Shown here piece by piece: positions 1 to 6,973 of a DNA stretch of 11,493 nt (position 1 is its first letter; each line of letters opens with the position of its first letter). A program made the position numbers and the translations under genes. The stretch spans positions 1-11,493 of the forward strand of contig JAPLHX010000264.1 of assembly GCA_026389415.1 (NCBI GenBank). Direction: 5' to 3'. The notes below the pieces were generated by a model that worked only from the letters and a program-made list of their open reading frames with translations, ran no database searches and had not been told where the DNA came from. Origin of the DNA: Coprothermobacterota bacterium (GTDB taxonomy: Bacteria; Caldisericota; JANLFM01).

Positions 1-1119
1 GACGCAGAAATGGTGGCTCGCGGCCTGGAAGCCGGATGGGCCGGTGCGGTGCTGAAAACCACCTCCGTGGAGTCGGAGACGGTGGAGCTGGTCTATCCGC
101 AAATGGGTGGAATCGAATGGAACGGGCAGAAGCTGCACGGGATGATCAACATTGACCTCATCTCCCAGCGGCACATCGACCAGGTCGAAAAGGATGTGGC
201 CGCACTGAAAAAGGCTTTCCCCCAAAAAGTGATCTTGGCTTCGATCATGGGTTCCCGGAAAGAGCACTGGCAGGAATTGGTCGGCCGGCTGGAAGCAGCC
301 GGTGTGGACATGATCGAGTGTTCCTTCTCCTGTCCGCATGGAATGCCCGAGCGGGGGATGGGGTCCACCATCGGCCAGAACCCGGAGTTGACCGAACGCA
401 CCGCTCGATGGGTGAAAGAGGCCGCAAAGCGGGTACCGGTGGTGATCAAGTTGACCCCGAATGTGACGGATATCCTGCCGATGGCTCAGGCAGTAAAAGA
501 CTCCGGTGCGGATGCCGTGGCGGCCATTAATAGTGTATTGGGCCTGATCGGTATCGATTTGGATACCTATTCACCCCTGCCCTCCGTGGACGGGATGGGT
601 ATTTATGGGGGCTTCACGGGTCCTGCGATCAAACCGATTGCCCTTCACTGTGTCTCCAAGATCGCCAAGAACATCGATATTCCTGTAGCTGCCGTGGGTG
701 GCATCAACAGTTGGCGGGATGCAGCGGAGTTTTTATTGGTGGGAGCTCGCAACCTTCAACTCTGTACAGCTCCCATGCATTATGGCTTTCGCATCATCGA
801 CGACCTGTTGGATGGTTTGAGCCGCTACCTGGAAACGAAAGGATTGACCCGCGTGGAGGACCTGGTGGGGCTGGCTCTACCAAAACTGACCACCTACGAA
901 CACCTCTCCCGCGCGCACAAGGTAAAAAGAGTGATCGATCAGGAAGCGTGCATCCGCTGCGATCTCTGTTACATCGCCTGCCGCGATGGAGGACATATGG
1001 CGATCCAACTGGATGCCGAGCGGCTGCCCAAGACGGACGAAGACAAGTGCGTCGGTTGTGCGCTTTGCCCGCTGGTCTGTCCGGTGCAGGCTATTTCCAT
1101 GCAGCGCATCGCCGCATGA
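1..1119 (+). CDS. preA: NAD-dependent dihydropyrimidine dehydrogenase subunit PreA-like (5' partial)
   Basis: The reading frame is open from base 1, and the first visible residues (DAEMVARGLEAGWAGAVLKT) match an internal part of PreA. The gene therefore starts about 30 codons upstream, and the ATG at 10 is internal. Visible parts, numbered from the Met at 10: a DHOD-like flavin (FMN) TIM barrel over about residues 1-290, with ECSFSCPHGMPERGMG at 103-118, KLTPNVTD at 147-154 and a GGIN phosphate-binding turn at 230-233. A C-terminal ferredoxin domain has two [4Fe-4S] motifs, C314/C317/C320/C324 and C347/C350/C353/C357. Known PreA pairs with the NADH-binding PreT to reduce uracil or thymine reversibly; no PreT is visible here. 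The position of the catalytic Cys of mammalian dihydropyrimidine dehydrogenase (GLACGQ) reads GSTIGQ. The stop overlaps the next ATG (ATGA). The family call is firm; the substrate is not. Confidence 0.9.
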   Translation, partial: DAEMVARGLEAGWAGAVLKTTSVESETVELVYPQMGGIEWNGQKLHGMINIDLISQRHIDQVEKDVAALKKAFPQKVILASIMGSRKEHWQELVGRLEAAGVDMIECSFSCPHGMPERGMGSTIGQNPELTERTARWVKEAAKRVPVVIKLTPNVTDILPMAQAVKDSGADAVAAINSVLGLIGIDLDTYSPLPSVDGMGIYGGFTGPAIKPIALHCVSKIAKNIDIPVAAVGGINSWRDAAEFLLVGARNLQLCTAPMHYGFRIIDDLLDGLSRYLETKGLTRVEDLVGLALPKLTTYEHLSRAHKVKRVIDQEACIRCDLCYIACRDGGHMAIQLDAERLPKTDEDKCVGCALCPLVCPVQAISMQRIAA

Positions 1120-1337
1120 AAATCCGCATGCAAGCTTTGGCCGGGCTTTCCCCACAGGAGCAATCGGTGGAGCTGGAACTCCCGGAGAAGTCCACCATCC
1201 AGGACGCGGTACGGCTGCTGCCGATCAAAGATTTTCCCCAATTGATCTATTTGGTGAACAACGTGCGAGCCGGCAGCCGGCAGGAATTGCACGAGGGGGA
1301 TTCCTTGCTGCTCGTCCCCCCCATCGCTGGAGGGTAA
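1116..1337 (+). CDS. MoaD/ThiS-like ubiquitin-fold sulfur carrier, 73 aa
   Basis: This small ORF begins at the ATG that overlaps the preA stop (ATGA at 1116-1119), so it is probably translated by coupling. The 73-residue product has the pattern of a beta-grasp sulfur carrier: a short N-terminal strand MKIRMQALAG, LELPEKSTIQDAVRLLP in the middle, and the ending GDSLLLVPPIAGG. The terminal PPIAGG is the hallmark of MoaD, whose C-terminal Gly becomes a thiocarboxylate that feeds sulfur to the molybdopterin dithiolene. ThiS and other sulfur carriers share the GG end. Its place between preA and two molybdenum hydroxylase subunits suggests cofactor or enzyme maturation for that hydroxylase. No E1-like (MoeB) or MoaE partner is in the window. 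It could also be a dedicated carrier with another acceptor. Confidence 0.85.
   Translation: MKIRMQALAGLSPQEQSVELELPEKSTIQDAVRLLPIKDFPQLIYLVNNVRAGSRQELHEGDSLLLVPPIAGG
1329..1334 (+). promoter_or_regulatory. Shine-Dalgarno site deciding a TTG start
   Basis: GGAGGG lies 5 nt before the TTG at 1340, inside the last codons of the MoaD-like gene. Upstream codons in this frame lie within that gene and are not family-like. From the TTG the product opens as MLQPFSY, typical of the FAD subunits of this family. This supports TTG as the true start. Confidence 0.7.
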
Positions 1338-1339
1338 GA

Positions 1340-2200
1340 TTGCTACAACCGTTCTCCTATACCTGCCCGAAGGACACGGAGGAAGCCTTGGTCCTGCTGA
1401 ACAACGCAGGAGCACGGCCGATTGCCGGAGGCACGGATCTTGTTATCCAGCTCCGGGCCAAGAGATTGCCGTCCAATCCGCTGGTGGTGGACCTCTCGCA
1501 TTTAGACGAGCTGCATTTCCTGGCCGAGACCGAGAATCAGCTGAAATTGGGCCCGCTCCTGACCCACCAGGAATTGGCGGATTCTCCCCAAATCCAGCAA
1601 GGGGCCCCCTTGCTGGCTCAAGCCTGCCGCCGGGTAGGCACTCCCCAAATTCGTGAACGCGGAACCTTGGGGGGGAACATTGTGCATGCCTCACCGGCAG
1701 CGGATACCTTACCGCCTCTACTGGTTCATGATGCGTTCTTTACCCTGCAATCCGCCTACGGCACGCGGTCTCTGGCTGCGAACTCCTTTTTTCGAGCTCC
1801 ATACCAGACGGAGATCTCAAGCGCTGAATTGCTGGTCCAGGTTTCGCTGCAGAAACTCTTCGGATTCGGTTTTGGCTACCAGCGTTTGATCCGGCGTCAA
1901 GCCGTAGGGATCGCCCGATTGATCGTCGCCGGCGCTCTTCTGCTGGAGGCCGGCCGGATCAGGGAAGCCCGCATCGCCTGCGGCGCGGCCGCTCCTACAG
2001 TATTCCGCGCTCACCAAGCCGAGTCCTGGCTTGCCGGGAAGAAGTGCGGCGCAGAAATCTTCCGCAAGGCAGGAGAGCTGGTCAGCGCAGAGATGATCGA
2101 ACGCTCTGGTGTTCGCTGGTCTACTCCCTACAAACAACCGGTTTTAGCCACTCTGGTGAAGCGCGCACTGGACCAAGCTGCCGCGATCGCGAATGGATAA
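1340..2200 (+). CDS. Xanthine dehydrogenase/CO dehydrogenase-type FAD-binding subunit
   Basis: This 286-residue flavoprotein subunit belongs to the molybdenum hydroxylase (XDH/CoxM/YgfM) family. It passes electrons from the [2Fe-2S] clusters to NAD+ or another acceptor through FAD. The FAD-binding domain covers about residues 1-170, with the AGGTDL motif at 29-34 and TLGGNI with ASPAAD at 109-122, both typical pyrophosphate/isoalloxazine contacts. The C-terminal CoxM-like domain follows (about 175-280). Length is usual for the family. The start is a TTG, 2 nt after the preceding stop and backed by a strong GGAGGG. The gene overlaps the [2Fe-2S] subunit gene by 8 nt, so the two are co-translated. 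The molybdopterin-binding large subunit that should complete the complex is not in the window. The substrate (xanthine, another purine or another heterocycle) cannot be read from this subunit. Confidence 0.92.
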   Translation: MLQPFSYTCPKDTEEALVLLNNAGARPIAGGTDLVIQLRAKRLPSNPLVVDLSHLDELHFLAETENQLKLGPLLTHQELADSPQIQQGAPLLAQACRRVGTPQIRERGTLGGNIVHASPAADTLPPLLVHDAFFTLQSAYGTRSLAANSFFRAPYQTEISSAELLVQVSLQKLFGFGFGYQRLIRRQAVGIARLIVAGALLLEAGRIREARIACGAAAPTVFRAHQAESWLAGKKCGAEIFRKAGELVSAEMIERSGVRWSTPYKQPVLATLVKRALDQAAAIANG

Positions 2201-2666
2201 GATCCGGTTGCATCTTACTGTAAACGAAACCACTGTTGAGGTGGAAACCACCCCCAACCGCAGATTGCTCGATATCCTGCGGGACGATCTGGACTTAACG
2301 GGCACCAAAGAGGGTTGCGGCATCGGGGAATGTGGAGCCTGCACGGTGCTGATGGATGGAAAAGCTGTCAATGCCTGCCTGGTGATTGCTCCCCAGGCGG
2401 AGGGGAAAGAGATCCTGACCGTGGAAGGCTTGGCCAGGGACGGGAAGCTCCACCCCTTACAGCAAGCATTCCTGGAGAACTTCGCGTTCCAGTGTGGGTT
2501 CTGTACGCCGGGGATGTTGCTGGCAGCGAAAGCGTTGTTGGATCGAAACTCAAATCCTTCCCGGGATCAGATCCGGGAAGGCCTGGCCGGCGTATTGTGT
2601 CGCTGTACGGGCTACATACAGATATTCGAGGCGGTGGAAGCGGCCGCCAAGGAGTGGCAAAAATGA
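2193..2666 (+). CDS. Xanthine dehydrogenase-type [2Fe-2S] subunit
   Basis: This 157-residue iron-sulfur subunit of a molybdenum hydroxylase (XdhC/CoxS type) carries electrons from the molybdenum centre to FAD. The N-terminal plant-type ferredoxin domain has C42, C47, C50 and C62 (GCGIGECGAC...NAC). The C-terminal four-helix domain has C101, C104, C136 and C138 (QCGFCTPGM ... CRCTGY). All eight cluster ligands are present and the length is normal, so it should be functional. It starts 8 nt inside the FAD subunit gene. Its TGA overlaps the ssnA ATG (ATGA at 2663-2666). The order FAD subunit, [2Fe-2S] subunit, ssnA resembles the ygfM-ssnA neighbourhood of E. coli and of clostridial selenium-dependent hydroxylase loci. 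Confidence 0.95.
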   Translation: MDKIRLHLTVNETTVEVETTPNRRLLDILRDDLDLTGTKEGCGIGECGACTVLMDGKAVNACLVIAPQAEGKEILTVEGLARDGKLHPLQQAFLENFAFQCGFCTPGMLLAAKALLDRNSNPSRDQIREGLAGVLCRCTGYIQIFEAVEAAAKEWQK

Positions 2667-3985
2667 TCATCGGCGGAGGTCCACTGTTCACATTCGGTGA
2701 ATCCAACCTGTATCTAGCCTGTGGCGGGATCCGGATCCACGATGGGTTGGTCGTGGAGGTGGCGCCATTTGGGGACTTGAAAGAGAAGTACCCCGAGGAA
2801 GGAATTTATGATACCAAGGGCAAGACCATTCTGCCCGGAATGACCTGCGCGCATCACCATCTCTACTCCACCTTCGCGCGGGGGATTTCTCTGCCGGGAG
2901 ATCCGCCCGCCACGTTTGGCAAGATCCTGGAACAACTGTGGTGGCGATTGGACAAGGTGCTCACCCTGGATGATGTCTATTTGTCCGCCCTGATTGCATT
3001 GATCGAGTGTATCCGTAGTGGCACCACGGCGATTTTAGACCACCATGCCAGTCCCTTCGCCGTCCGTGGTAGCCTCCAGGCGATTGCCCGAGCCGTGGAA
3101 CGGGCAGGAATCCGCGCCTGTCTTTGTTATGAGGTCTCTGACCGGGATGGACCGGAGATCGCCGAGGAGGGAATCTCGGAGAATGCCGATTTTATCGGGT
3201 ATACACAATGGCAATGTTCCGATTTTCTGAAAGGGACCTTTGGTTTACACGCCTCATTGACCCTGTCCGATGAAACCATGCGTGCGGCGCTGGCTTTCGC
3301 CCGACCGCTGAAGGTTGGGTTTCACATCCATGCCGCCGAGGGCCCGGAAGATGTCGCCGACAGCCTGCGCCGAAGCGGTAGACGGGTGATCGAACGATTG
3401 GATGACCTGGAGATTCTCGGCGAAAAAACCCTGATTGCCCACGCCATCCATGTCGACGACCACGAGATCGAGCTGTTGGCCCGCAGCGGCACCATGGTGG
3501 CGCACAATGCCAGTTCCAACATGAACAATGCCGTAGGATTTGCCCCCATCCCTCGCCTACTGGAGGCTAAAATCCCTGTCGGGATCGGCACGGACGGGAT
3601 GACCGGTGATCTTTTTTCCGAGCTGCGGACCGCCTTCCTGCTGGAAAAACACGCCTTGGCCGACCCTCGCCGTGGTTGGGCGGACGTAAGCAAGATGTTT
3701 GCCAACAATTCCACCATTTTTTCCAGCTATTTCGACCATGCCGTAGGCACTTTGGTGCCTGGTGGGTATGCAGACCTGATCGTTTTGGATTACCATCCGC
3801 CCACTCCCTTCAATAGTGATACTTTTCTCGGGCACCTGTTCTTCGCCCTTTCTTCCCGGATGGTGGACAGCACAATCGTGGGCGGCCGATTCCTGATGAA
3901 AGAACGCCAGTTGTTGTTTTTGGATGAGGCCTCCCTTGCCGTAGCTGCCCGTGAATTATCCGTCAAGTTGTGGCAGAGGTTCTAG
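2663..3985 (+). CDS. ssnA: SsnA-type putative aminohydrolase (amidohydrolase superfamily)
   Basis: This is a 440-residue metal-dependent hydrolase of the SsnA/ATZ-TRZ group. These enzymes deaminate or hydrolyse N-heterocycles, and SsnA is a standing neighbour of molybdenum hydroxylase genes in anaerobic purine-utilisation loci. The metal-binding set is complete: H64 and H66 in PGMTCAHHHLYS, H221/H223 and E226 in FHIHAAEG, H260/H263 in IAHAIHVDD, and D311 in GIGTDGM. The N-terminal beta-domain (about 1-58) and C-terminal end (about 360-440) are both present, matching the family length. The ATG at 2663 overlaps the previous stop and has AAGGAG 8 nt upstream; the same frame is open far upstream but runs inside the [2Fe-2S] gene. 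The physiological substrate is not settled for the family. Guanine deaminase-like or ring-opening activity is plausible. Confidence 0.9.
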   Translation: MIIGGGPLFTFGESNLYLACGGIRIHDGLVVEVAPFGDLKEKYPEEGIYDTKGKTILPGMTCAHHHLYSTFARGISLPGDPPATFGKILEQLWWRLDKVLTLDDVYLSALIALIECIRSGTTAILDHHASPFAVRGSLQAIARAVERAGIRACLCYEVSDRDGPEIAEEGISENADFIGYTQWQCSDFLKGTFGLHASLTLSDETMRAALAFARPLKVGFHIHAAEGPEDVADSLRRSGRRVIERLDDLEILGEKTLIAHAIHVDDHEIELLARSGTMVAHNASSNMNNAVGFAPIPRLLEAKIPVGIGTDGMTGDLFSELRTAFLLEKHALADPRRGWADVSKMFANNSTIFSSYFDHAVGTLVPGGYADLIVLDYHPPTPFNSDTFLGHLFFALSSRMVDSTIVGGRFLMKERQLLFLDEASLAVAARELSVKLWQRF

Positions 3986-4187
3986 CGGCATCGCGTTCCG
4001 ACCGCTTGAATGACGGCAGTGCTTCTGCTAAACATAAGGAGAGGAAAGGACACGATAAGGAGGTGAAACAGAAACGGTTTTGCCGGCCCGACAACGGAGA
4101 TGAAAACGGGCAATTTTCCGGATCTGCAGGATGCGGAAATTCTACTAGAAACAACGACCAGATAGAAGAAAGGGGAAAAGACAGAAG
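3986..4187 (+). promoter_or_regulatory. Leader/intergenic region upstream of the binding-protein gene
   Basis: No convincing gene lies in these 202 bases. A weak promoter-like pair, TTGAAT (4006-4011) with TAAACA 17 nt later (4029-4034), is the best I can find and matches consensus poorly. Purine-rich stretches follow, including AAGGAGGTGA at 4057-4066, a perfect 16S tail complement without a well-spaced start codon. An imperfect hairpin, TTTCCG/CGGAAA, lies at 4115-4139. The binding-protein gene has AGGGG at 4171-4175, 12 nt before its ATG. The gap separates the enzyme run from the transporter run and is the most likely place for a transporter promoter. I see no recognisable purine riboswitch. 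Confidence 0.35.
4057..4066 (+). promoter_or_regulatory. Orphan strong Shine-Dalgarno-like sequence
   Basis: AAGGAGGTGA is a full-length complement of the 16S rRNA 3' tail. No ATG, GTG or TTG sits 5-10 nt downstream. The nearest is a TTG at 4079 that opens only a few codons. It may be chance in a purine-rich leader or a remnant of an older start. Confidence 0.3.
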
Positions 4188-5352
4188 ATGAGTAAGAAGT
4201 TCTTTGCAGTTGTCGCTATTTTTGCGCTTTTCGCGTTCCTGATGACTTCTTGTGGAACCACGTCCACTCCCACACCCACGCCGACCACACCCTCCAGCAG
4301 TGCAACACCCACACCTACACCTCCTCCCCCTCCTCCTGAGAAGACGAAGGTTGCTTTTATCTACATCGGTCCCATCGGTGATGGTGGCTGGACATTCGAG
4401 CATGACCAAGGCCGTCTCTACCTGGAGAAGAACGTAACCAACGTGGAAACCACCTACATCGAATCCGTACCGGAAGGCGCGGATTCCACCAAAGTGATCC
4501 GCGATTATGCCCAAAAAGGTTATGACGTGATTATCACCACCTCCTTCGGTTACATGGATCCCACGCTGGAAGTGGCCAAGGATTTCCCCAAGACCATTTT
4601 CCTGCACTGCTCCGGCTACAAGACCGCCGCCAATGTGGGAACCTACTTCGGCAAGATCGAAGAATCCCGCTACCTTTCCGGTATGGTTGCCGGCAAAATG
4701 ACCAAAACCAACAAACTGGGTTATGTCGCCGCTTTCCCCATCCCGGAAGTGATTCGCGGCTGCAACGCCTTCACCCTGGGCGTGCGCGCGGTGAATCCGG
4801 AGGCCACGGTCAGCGTGGTATGGACCAACACCTGGTACGATCCAGCCAAGGAACGTCAGGCAGCGGAAGGATTGCTGGACACCGGTTGTGACGTGATCGC
4901 CCAGCACCAGGATACCCCGGGGCCGCAGCAGGCGGCAGAAGCCAGGGGCGCCTACGGAGTCGGCTACGACTCCGATATGTCCAAATACGCCCCCAAGGCC
5001 GTTTTGACCGGTCCCATCTGGAAATGGGGGATCTACTATGCCGACGCTGTCAAACGGATTCAAGCCGGCACCTGGAAGACCGAACAGTACTGGGGTGGCA
5101 TGAAGGAAGGCATGGTCGATTTGGCGCCGATGGCCAGCTTTGTCCCCGCCGAAGTACAGAAGCTGGTGGATGACAAGAAAGCTGAGATCCTCGCCGGGAC
5201 ATTCGGCGAGTTCGAGATTTTCGCCGGACCGCTGAAGGATCAGAACGGGAGCAATCAAGGTTCCCGAGGGCACCAAGATGACCGCCGATGAGATCATGAA
5301 CATGGGCTGGTTCGTGGAAGGCGTCGAAGGAACGATTCCCGCAGGCGGCTAG
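4188..5352 (+). CDS. BMP/PnrA-family substrate-binding lipoprotein, frameshifted near its 3' end
   Basis: This is the extracellular solute-binding protein of an ABC importer in the BMP family (Med/PnrA-like), known for nucleosides and purines. A lipoprotein signal covers residues 1-21, with the acylated Cys at 22 (FLMTSCG). A Thr/Pro/Ser-rich linker (23-50) ends in six prolines. The binding domain starts at KVAFIYIGPIGDGGWT (54-69). Typical BMP motifs follow: GYDVIITTSFGYMD, KIEESRYLSGMVAG, NTWYDPAKE, DVIAQHQDTPGPQQAAE, YDSDM and YWGGM. As read, frame 1 stops at 5291 after DQNGSNQGSR. Removing one base of GGGA at 5247-5250 restores the family ending AIKVPEGTKMTADEIMNMGW...EGTIPAGG with a stop at 5350-5352, about 387 residues. 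The lesion is a sequencing error or a recent frameshift. First gene of the transporter run. Confidence 0.9.
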
Positions 5353-5380
5353 GAACCATTCGATACCAAATGGCATGATC

Positions 5381-5409
5381 ATGTGGGGAGGCGTTTCGCC
5401 TCCCCACAT
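5381..5409. promoter_or_regulatory. Perfect 13-bp intercistronic hairpin
   Basis: ATGTGGGGAGGCG (5381-5393), loop TTT (5394-5396) and its exact complement (5397-5409) form a very stable stem, 28 bases after the restored stop of the binding-protein gene. Neither strand has a T-run after it, so it is not a textbook intrinsic terminator. In this position such stems usually protect the upstream mRNA or partly stop transcription, so that binding protein outnumbers the ATPase and permeases. That role is an inference. Confidence 0.75.
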
Positions 5410-5437
5410 CTAAAATAGACGGAAGGAAACCGGCCGA

Positions 5438-6973
5438 TTGACTGAAGAGATGCTCGTACGGATGGAAGGAATCGTCAAACGATTCCCCGGCGTACTGGCC
5501 AACGATGGCGTGGACTTCGACATTCGACCAGGCGAAATCCATACGTTGTTGGGGGAAAACGGGGCCGGAAAATCCACCTTGATGAGTGTTCTCGCCGGCG
5601 CCTATCACCCCGATGCCGGTTCGATTTTCATCGGCGGGAAAAAGGTCGTGATCCATTCCCCGCGGGATGCCATCCGCGCAGGGGTGGGGATGGTGCATCA
5701 GCATTTCATGCTGGTTTCCTCGTATACAGTGGCGGAAAACGCCACACTGGGCCTGAATAAACCAAGATTTCTGATCCGCTCCCGCTCGTTGGAGAAGGAT
5801 GTGGCGGAAAAGGCTCAAACTTATGGATTGCAGGTAGATCCTTCCGCCAAAATCTGGCAGCTTTCCGTCGGTGAGCAACAACGGGTGGAAATCCTGAAGA
5901 TGCTCTACCGAGGCGTCAAGATCCTGATTTTAGACGAGCCGACGGCCGTATTGACGCCGCAAGAAGTCGATGAGTTTTTCGTCACGCTGCGCCGGATGGC
6001 CGCTGCCGGGCAAGGGATCGTCTTCATCAGCCACAAGATGGATGAAGTGATGCGCATCTCCGACCGGATCACGGTGATGCGCAAAGGTAAAAAGATCGCC
6101 ACCGTGGCCGCCAAGGAGACCACTGCCCGCGATCTGGCGATCATGATGGTCGGCCGGGAAGTGCTCTTTCAATTGGACAAGGCCGACAAGCCAACAGGGC
6201 AGGAGGTTTTGTCCCTGCAAGGGATTTGGTCCCTTTCTGATAAGCGGTTGCCCGCTCTGCGCGGACTTTCCCTGTCCCTGCGGGCGGGAGAGATCCTCGG
6301 CATCGCCGGCGTGGCCGGCAACGGCCAACGCGAGCTGGCTGAGACGATTACCGGCCTGCGCCCCGTCACGAAAGGACGGATTCTGGTCAACCAGAAGGAC
6401 ATGACCAACAAAAAGCCCTTGGAGATGATCGAGCGAGGCGTGGCGCATGTGCCGGAAGATCGCAAAGGCACCGGGACGATTCCCAACCTAGCCGTATTGG
6501 ACAACCTGATGCTGAAGTGCTATCGCTACCCTCCTTTCAGTAGCGGGCCATTTCTGAATCTTCGCCAAATCCGCAGCCATGCCGGCCAACTGGTTAAACG
6601 GTTTCATATTACCACTCCCAGCCTGGAGACCGAAACCAAGCTCCTCTCCGGCGGCAACGTGCAGCGCTTGATCCTGGCTCGGGAAATCGCCACCGCCTCT
6701 GAGCTGATGGTGGCCGTTCACCCGACGCGGGGGCTGGACATCGGAGCCACCGAATCCGTGCATCAGATGCTGATTGAACAGCGCAACAACGGAGGGGCGA
6801 TCCTGCTGATTTCCGAAGACTTGGACGAGATCCTCTCCTTAGCCGACCGCGTGGCGGTGATCTACGAAGGACAGATTACCGGGCAGATGGCGGCGAAGGA
6901 TGCCAAAATCGAGGACGTTGGTCTAATGATGGCCGGTAAAACAATGGAAGCCTCTCCAGGAGAGACGACGTGA
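5438..6973 (+). CDS. BMP-type ABC transporter ATP-binding protein (double NBD)
   Basis: This 511-residue ATPase has two fused nucleotide-binding domains, as in RbsA/YufO-like importers. NBD1 is complete: Walker A GENGAGKS (39-46), Q-loop Q88, signature LSVGE (142-146), Walker B ending DEP with D166/E167, and switch His H199. NBD2 is degenerate in the usual way for this group: GVAGNGQR (291-298) lacks the Walker A Lys-Ser, LSGGN (404-408) is kept, and the Walker B position reads AVHP instead of DEP. NBD1 probably does most of the hydrolysis. The TTG start at 5438 is chosen because GGAAGGA lies 10 nt upstream; an ATG at 5450 is the alternative and would remove four residues. The stop overlaps the GTG start of permease 1 (GTGA). 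It energises uptake with the neighbouring permeases. Confidence 0.93.
   Translation: MTEEMLVRMEGIVKRFPGVLANDGVDFDIRPGEIHTLLGENGAGKSTLMSVLAGAYHPDAGSIFIGGKKVVIHSPRDAIRAGVGMVHQHFMLVSSYTVAENATLGLNKPRFLIRSRSLEKDVAEKAQTYGLQVDPSAKIWQLSVGEQQRVEILKMLYRGVKILILDEPTAVLTPQEVDEFFVTLRRMAAAGQGIVFISHKMDEVMRISDRITVMRKGKKIATVAAKETTARDLAIMMVGREVLFQLDKADKPTGQEVLSLQGIWSLSDKRLPALRGLSLSLRAGEILGIAGVAGNGQRELAETITGLRPVTKGRILVNQKDMTNKKPLEMIERGVAHVPEDRKGTGTIPNLAVLDNLMLKCYRYPPFSSGPFLNLRQIRSHAGQLVKRFHITTPSLETETKLLSGGNVQRLILAREIATASELMVAVHPTRGLDIGATESVHQMLIEQRNNGGAILLISEDLDEILSLADRVAVIYEGQITGQMAAKDAKIEDVGLMMAGKTMEASPGETT

Noticed and set aside
711..1115. N-terminal extension of the MoaD-like ORF
   Set aside because: The upstream part is out of frame inside preA and looks non-biological. 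The ATG at 1116 gives exactly the family length.
2315..2662. N-terminal extension of ssnA
   Set aside because: It runs within the [2Fe-2S] subunit gene in another frame. The ATG at 2663 with AAGGAG gives the normal SsnA N-terminus.
3986..4187. Purine riboswitch ahead of the importer
   Set aside because: The leader lacks the recognisable three-way-junction core sequences. Only a short imperfect hairpin (4115-4139) is present.
3970..4191. Possible 73-codon + strand gene (or a shorter GTG-started version from 4063) in the leader of the binding-protein gene
   Set aside because: The composition is charged and low in structure, no motif is visible, and the AAGGAGGTGA overlaps rather than precedes the GTG. 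I kept the region as non-coding leader.
3963..5303. Long minus-strand open frame of 446 codons opposite the binding-protein gene
   Set aside because: Its translation is Cys/Gly/Arg-rich opposite the Thr/Pro linker and shows no family. The + strand reads as a clear BMP protein, so this is an antisense shadow.
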